Below, one piece after another: positions 58,357 to 64,000 of a DNA stretch of 64,000 bases (position 1 is its first letter; every line of letters starts with the position of its first letter). A program made the position numbers and the translations under genes. This DNA is from Crotalaria pallida. Its lineage: Eukaryota > Streptophyta > Magnoliopsida > Fabales > Fabaceae. The notes under the pieces are model-generated. The model did no database searches, was not told the DNA's origin, and saw only the letters and a list, made by a program, of their open reading frames with translations. The stretch spans positions 19,424,001-19,488,000 of the forward strand of contig CM075655.1 of the NCBI GenBank assembly GCA_037953625.1, written 5' to 3'.

Positions 58357-59239
58357 ATGACAAGATCTGATTCTAGTCCTTTACTTCAATTTGATCCCAA
58401 AATTGAAAGAACACTAAGGATAAATAAAAGAATACTTTTGAAGATTCAATTTTCTACTGATGAGGGTGATTGTGAATTAAAATCAAGTTTAGTTCACTTG
58501 CTTCCAAAGTTTCATGGACTTTCAGGTGAGGATCCACACAAACACTTGAAGGAGTTTCATGTGGTATGTTCAACAATGAAACCTCCTGGTAGCAATGAAG
58601 AAAACATCAAGCTGAAGGCATTTCACTTTTCATTAGCCTATGCAGCCAAGGAGTGGTTATACTATCTCCCTCCCAAGCCAGTCACATGGAATGAAATCAA
58701 GAGGTTGTTTCTAGAAAAATACTTCCCTGCTTCAAGAACCGCAACCATAAGAAAGAACATATGCGGTATTAGGCAAATGAATGATGAAACACTGCATGAC
58801 TATTGGGAAAGATTCAAAAAGTTGTGTGCAAGTTGTCCGCAACACCAAATTAGTGAGCAACTTCTAATTCAATACTTCTATGAAGGTCTCCTACCAATGG
58901 AGAGGAGCATGATCGATGCTGCTAGTGGTGGTGTTTTAATGGATAAAACCCCTGCTGCTGCAAAAGATCTAATTGCAAACATGGCAGCGAACACACAATA
59001 ATTTGGTACAACAAGAGGAACCACATCCTCTACAAGGTCAGTAAATGAGGTACAAATATCGAGTACCGAGCACCAAAGATTGGAAAATAGACTAGATGAA
59101 TTGACCTCTTTGGTAAGAGGAATGGCCATGGGGAAACAAGCACCAGCTAGACTATGTGGTATATGTGCTTGCTCTTCTCATCCAACTGATGCATGCCCTC
59201 AACTACAAGAAGGCAATTCTGAAGAAGTAGCTTCAGCAA
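58357..59239 (+). pseudogene. Athila gag, N-terminal part
   Basis: The likely ATG is at 58357 (MTRSDSSP). The capsid region has FHGLSGEDPHKHLKEF, EWLYYLPPKPVTWNEIK and YWERFKKLCASCP. A TAA at 58999-59001 interrupts it, and the same frame continues to a cysteine motif, LCGICACSSHPTDACP (about 59153-59200). It is cut at about 59239 by LTR sequence. It lies on the strand opposite to the pol that should follow it. Confidence 0.88.
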
Positions 59240-60275
59240 ACAACATTTCCAAGCAAGTTACTCTTGAATGTTGCTACTCTTCTCCCTTCTTCTTATTTCT
59301 TTTGAAATCGAAATTCGATTAATGGAAGGCTAAGTCCCCTATTCAACTTGTGGTTCTAAGTTCTAATGGATTTTGAGGTTTATGTTTTAATGGAAGGCTA
59401 AAACCTCCTAAACTCTTATTTATTGAATTTCCCTTTTTTCTTTCTATCTTGTTTATGCTTGTATAATTGAGTTTGAATTGATCACTTAAATTCATTGTAT
59501 AAGTGGTTCTTAATGTCTTGCTGGAGTAAGATTTATGTGATGCTTACTTACATAAGTCTTAAAAAGGTTAAGAATTCAAGATCAAGGATTATGTGACGCT
59601 TAGTTATATTAATCTTGAGAAAGACAAAGGAACATTCATGCACTTAATTAATTGACTCATTAATTGCTTGCTGATTCAAGGACTTAATGTTAACTAGGGA
59701 TTAAAAGTGAATGCATAATTCTAACCAAGTTAACTCAAATCATGTTGCTTAAACATATAACGAATCTCCTAAGTTTGATTTACGCTTGATTCATTGAGTT
59801 TAGGACAAGAAAGAGTTAATTAATTCATTATTCCAATGTTTGGTTTGTTTGATTCCTGTTCTTAGGGATCATTTAGGGATTAAATATGGACGCTTGATCC
59901 TAACCTAATTGACTCGACTCATGTTTGCTTAAACATTAGAGGAATCAATTTAAGTTTAATTGGCGCTTGACTAATCAAACTTAGGTACAAGAATTCAAAT
60001 ATTATATGAGTTTAAATTTTTGAACCAATGATAAATCCAAGAATCGAATCCACAAGTTGAAGCTTTAATCATCTAAGGTACGTTTTTAAATATTTTATTT
60101 TTAATCCAAAGATCTATCAAAAAAATCAACCTTCCCCCCAAATTATTAAATACTCCTAATATAATCAATAAATTCCCTTTGATCCACGAGAGACGACCTT
60201 GGGGAACCATTGTGCTGCAAGTATAAATTAAATTTACTTTTGTTTTTGACGAGGTCCTCGACAAACCCTTCGTCA
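59240..60275 (+). repeat. Right Athila LTR, 5'-truncated
   Basis: It runs from the position matching about 50732 in the left LTR to the true LTR end CGTCA, then the CTATG duplication. It lacks about the first 425 bases. Confidence 0.88.
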
Positions 60276-60280
60276 CTATG

Positions 60281-62435
60281 CCAGGATGGAGCTCAAAGCC
60301 ATAATTTTTAAGAAACTCCATTCATCGCCTTTATCTTACATTCAACTCCTCTTCTTCTTATTGTCATTCACATTTTCGAACTCCAAACTTGTTCATGAAT
60401 CACAACCTTCTTATCTTAATGCTTATCGTCTCTTTTGCATCGTCCAGCTAAATCCTCTACCTTCTCTAATTGGAGTAACTCCTTAATTTCAACTCTCGAT
60501 TAATCCATAAGTATTATAATTCAATCTTCTTAAATCAATTTCAATGATGAATCAAGGCATTAAGTTATTTTATCACATTAAATCCTTCTTAAAATTTTAC
60601 TTAGGTAATTGACATTGAGTTTGAATTGGAGGAAGATGTTTATTGATACCAAAAGTTCCTTCACAAAGGACTTAAATTTTATTTTAAACTTTCAACTTCT
60701 AACCGGTTATAAGAAACTCTAACCGGTTTATGAAGTACAGTTTTAGAAGTAAAACCAAAGAATTTCCAAAACCATTTTCTTTACATCATCCAATCCAACT
60801 CAAAATAGGATTTAATCATAATCTAATACCTTGATTCCAACTGAATTCATCACTGAAATGATTTAAATCATAGTCTACTCACATTTTCCATAATTCCTCT
60901 TGAACTAATCATATTATATTGGGGTATAATCCATCACTACCCTACCATAATTAAACAACATCCTATCATCCAATACCATCAGTTGATCTTTCCAAGTCAA
61001 CTTGGTCAAAGGCCATGCGATCTTAGAAAATGCTTAAATACTCCGGCGATAGTATCCAGTTAGCCCTAAGAAACTTCTCACCTCAGTCACAGTCTTAGGC
61101 TGTTCCCATTTCAACACTAAACTTACCTTTGTTGGATCCATCGCAATTTCTTCTTTAAAAATCACATGCCCTGCGAACGTAACTTTGCTCAGCCAAAACT
61201 CATCTTTGGCGAGCTTAACACACAACTACTCCTCTTGCAGGATTCTCAACACAATCCCGAGATGTTCCTCATGCTCCTCTGGATTCTCAGGATAAACCAC
61301 AAGCGAATCCAAATATAATCTAAAGGTCCTGTTCTTATAATCCATAAAAGAACAAGTGCATTAGTCAATCCGAACGGCATTATTTCTACTCATAATGTCC
61401 GTATCGAGATCAAAATGCAGTCTTAAGTGTATCCCCGCCCCGAATCCTGATTTGGGGTTAATCCAACCGCCAATCAATCTTAGAAAACACTTAGACTCCT
61501 TTAACCTGGTCCAACCAATTCTTTTAGCAACTCTCTACGTGTTTCTCCCATTTGACCATTCCCGATGATACCATATCGTAAGGGTAGTAGAGAGAGAATC
61601 AGCTTCAAGAATTAACTTGATTCTAAACTCTATCTCTTTGCTCAAGGGTGAACCTAACATCATTTCTTGAAACCCATATTTCTTTAACCCCCTATTTCCT
61701 TCATTACTGCCCCGAAGCAGACATATGGGTCCATTGGATTCCAGATTCGAAACTTGGAAATCCTAATACAGGGTTGTTCTATCGTCATTAATCATGATCA
61801 CTTGTTTCCCCGGCTCCCATACCGTGCTTAAGATCAAATATAATCATGACACATGTAGTTAGACAGAGTCTAATACCTTAATAGAACGATCCAGACGTAC
61901 CTTGGAAACAACTACAAGAAGATTTGTAGGAGTCTCCACTTTGAGATAGCAGATTGGATAAGGCATAGAGCAACTTTCGATCAATACCCTTATCCATAAG
62001 GAACAACTGAAGGAATAGCTTTAGAGTTTAACAAACTCAACAAGGTTGATCTTTCAAAAGATAACTGCCCTGCACTCGGTCGGAGAAATTGATTAACTTT
62101 AACACTGGTGAGGTTAAATTCTCTTCTACAGAGTCAGGGACCTTACTACAACTCCTTTAAGATTTCCTTATCACTGGTTCTATGAGAACGGAATAAACCA
62201 ACACTATGGTTTTAGGGTTAACACATGTCTAAAGAGAAGCATACATCTATCATACTTCTACTTAGACTACATAGAACACTTCTTAATAACAGAATGAGCT
62301 ACTTATCTAGAGCCATTACCCATAACCTTAGCTCTAGTTTGGAAGTATATGAAAGCATACTTCCCAGGATACATTGCAGATATCGATGACCAGCGTATTG
62401 TACCACACACCCAAGGACCAAGAGTCAGGACCATT
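60281..62435 (-). pseudogene. gypsy I pol remnants
   Basis: Decayed minus-strand pol. An RNase H trace (60281-60340) is followed by RT pieces (61225-61034 with WEQPKTVTEVRSFLGLTGYY, then NAP-like sequence near 61370) and weak protease traces (about 61780-62060). An AACCGGTT pair at 60701/60721 lies in the non-coding stretch 60480-60950. Gag was not recognised. Confidence 0.7.
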
Positions 62436-62447
62436 GCTCTGATACCA
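62436..62447 (-). promoter_or_regulatory. tRNA-Met primer binding site of gypsy I
   Basis: TGGTATCAGAGC on the minus strand, six bases inside the LTR end at 62454. Confidence 0.9.
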
Positions 62448-62453
62448 TAAAAG

Positions 62454-64000
62454 TGTAACACTCCTTGTATATCATCTTACTTTATAGGAAAAGTAATAAG
62501 TTTAAGAATACTTGGACTTGTTATCGTTGGAAAAAGATATGAAAATAAGAAATTATCCCTTCCCTTGAAAGTTTATTTTCACAAACACTTGGTTAATAAT
62601 GAAGGTGACTAGTAAAATCAAAGTTTGCGGAAACATAGTAAAATCATCATATTACACTCCCAAAATATATCAAGTGTAACAAGTCCCTTATTATCAAATA
62701 AGTATTATGATGAAACTGAATTCCTTTTATGATACCTTTTTCCAAAATATGTATCATATAAATTCTATTAAAAATAGAAATGTTATAGAACTGGTCACTG
62801 GTCCCTTGTCCAAACATCCTTTTGGTCGGATCCTCGATATCTGCACAACGGGTTCCCAACCCACACTCTCTACACTCTGCATGCACCTTAGGGACATCTT
62901 CCCTTACTGATTCTTGTGCAAGCTAGATGCACGATCAACACCTAATAAGGGCATGGGGGTTAGCTATACATATTCGCATAATCAAATGAGAATAAAACTA
63001 ACATCCACAAGTCAACATGTAGCAAACCATGATGCATAATCATATGAGCACACCCGGTTAATCATAATAATTCTTTTAATGCAGGTGGCATAATGCATGA
63101 TTTCCTTCCACAACTGAGGCCTCTAACAAAGTCCATCTTGGACGTCCATCCAATACACCGTTGTGTTCCCGGAACACTGACATTCGTTCCTAGAACGTAA
63201 TGCCAAACCATACTTGGATAAATAGCATCACTCCCAGAGTGTGCATCACGTTCCCAGAACGTGTAGCAAACCATACTTGGATAAATAAGCATCACTCCCA
63301 GAGTGTGCATCACGTTCCCAGAACGCATACGTTCCCAGAACGCATAAAAACCAGGTCCCGGACACTGGCCACATTCCCAGAATGTGTCATCAAGTAGGTT
63401 GCATATCAATGTGTTCCCAGAACACTAACATACGTTCCCAGAACGCATAAAAACCAGGTCCCGGACACTGGCCACATATCTATAATGTGTCATCAAGTAG
63501 GTTACAATTTGGTACTCCCGGAGTACCCTCCTCATATTCCTAGAATATGATAAATGTTCCTACCAACCAAACTTCCATTCTATATGGATGCACAATCATC
63601 AAGGTTGGTTTTATCTTTACATTAATTACTGTGATTTAGAAATATTCCAATTTCTCTTTTGAATGATTTATTTGAGGCATAATTTTTGGCACAAAATTCT
63701 CCTTTGAATTATCTCAAAAACATGCCCTTAAACTTAGATTGGGAAAACACAACCAATGGTATTCAAAAACTTAACTTTCTATTTTTCAGATTCAGGTACT
63801 AACCGGTTACACTTTCAGGCTAACCGGTTATAATTACAGACCTGAACTGTTTTACCATTGTATTCAGAAAAACCCTTTTTCTTGAATTCTCTACCCAATC
63901 CATAAACAAGTTTAACATTGTTTTACACCTCAAAAACTACTGTTTATATCATTCAAAAGTCTAAATCACATTTCATTATCCAATGAGCATAATTTCCTCT
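62454..64000 (-). repeat. 5' LTR of gypsy I (runs off the window)
   Basis: On the minus strand it ends GGAGTGTTACA at 62454. The acceptor-like block TGCCCTTATTAG/GTGTTG lies at 62942/62941. A dyad array (63164-63550) and an AACCGGTT pair (63801/63822) lie upstream in the sense direction. A 79-codon frame (62886-62647) lies after the acceptor but does not resemble the B/F protein clearly. Confidence 0.85.
63164..63550 (-). repeat. TTCCCAGAA-type covarying dyad array in LTR I
   Basis: About a dozen short palindromes around TCC(C/T)(A/G)GA. Examples are GTGTTCCCGGAACAC, CGTTCCTAGAACG, ACTCCCAGAGT, CACGTTCCCAGAACGTG, CATTCCCAGAATG and ATATTCCTAGAATAT. The outer arms vary but stay complementary. 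Neighbouring centres are about 17-20 bp apart in the dense part (63290-63340). Confidence 0.88.

Larger units (their letters stand above)
50306..60275. mobile_element. Rearranged Athila-type gypsy element
   Basis: It is flanked by CTATG (50301-50305 and 60276-60280), with LTR ends TGATCAAAT... and ...CCCTTCGTCA. The Athila group is shown by the tRNA-Asp primer site, the DLGAS protease and the Athila-type integrase, reverse transcriptase and gag. The internal order is scrambled: pol runs minus (58155-53937), while an LTR tail, primer site and gag run plus (58156-59239). LTR pieces occur at five places in both orientations. No env-like frame was found. Confidence 0.88.
49389..64000 (-). mobile_element. 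Decayed Ty3/gypsy element I with nested Athila
   Basis: Minus-strand remnants: a 216-bp LTR end (49389-49604) matching 62454-62655, linker/RNase H sequence (49605-50300), then after the Athila insertion more pol (60281-62435), a Met primer site (62436-62447) and the 5' LTR (62454 to the window end). Frames are short and broken. It is the most decayed gypsy copy here. Confidence 0.82.

Noticed and set aside
63164..63550. CRISPR-like array
   Set aside because: Short palindromes with irregular spacing and no unique spacers of constant length, in a plant LTR.

Overview
This is a plant nuclear window, most likely eudicot and possibly legume. The case for a plant is the retroelement content (long-LTR Ty3/gypsy elements primed by initiator tRNA-Met, an Athila-type element primed by tRNA-Asp, a SIRE-like copia element, a CACTA DNA transposon) and two captured plant-gene exons (HD-ZIP III and a RIK-like KH protein). 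The species cannot be told. No intact host gene, tRNA, rRNA or CRISPR array was seen. Nearly the whole window is nested transposons, so the interest lies in the elements themselves.

Layout. 1-5990: gypsy element A (minus strand, cut by the window edge; pol, gag, PBS, 5' LTR). 5991-9202 and 25812-26714: LTR-like region E, split by a copia-type element (9203-25806, target duplication GTTAT) that has gag but no pol. Gypsy element B (13536-24440, minus) sits inside the copia 3' LTR and is the best preserved gypsy copy. 26715-31236: minus-strand gypsy fragment D, split by solo LTR G (26855-29758, duplication GAATG). 31237-32370: plus-strand gypsy fragment J, fused head to head with D. 32944-48857: element H (duplication GATAG), with 3.25 kb LTRs and no recognisable gag or pol. 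Its 3' LTR is interrupted by LTR F (39081-41886) and by a 3.8 kb CACTA element (44626-48433, 3-bp duplication CAC). 49389 to the window end: decayed gypsy element I (minus), split by a scrambled Athila element (50306-60275, duplication CTATG) whose gag and pol point in opposite directions.

The most unusual signal is shared by LTRs that otherwise look unrelated. (1) LTRs A, F, the copia LTR, I and weakly H carry 8-bp palindromes with a central CpG (ACTCGAGT, AATCGATT, AACCGGTT), set in pairs whose starts are 20 bp apart, occasionally 21. (2) The LTRs of A, B and F look like small genes: a TATA-like or upstream region, a GTAAG/GTATG splice donor, an intron that holds the palindrome or dyad arrays, and a conserved acceptor block ending TGCCCTT(n)TAG/GTRATG. 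LTR I has the same acceptor; H has an analogous donor, intron array and acceptor. (3) Directly after the acceptor, B (both LTRs) and F encode the same roughly 62-residue protein. B and F are about 63% identical there, without gaps, and the differences fall mostly in third codon positions. I do not recognise this protein. Together this suggests a spliced, LTR-encoded gene, possibly regulated by structured or protein-bound repeat arrays. All of it was read by eye and needs computation and transcript data.
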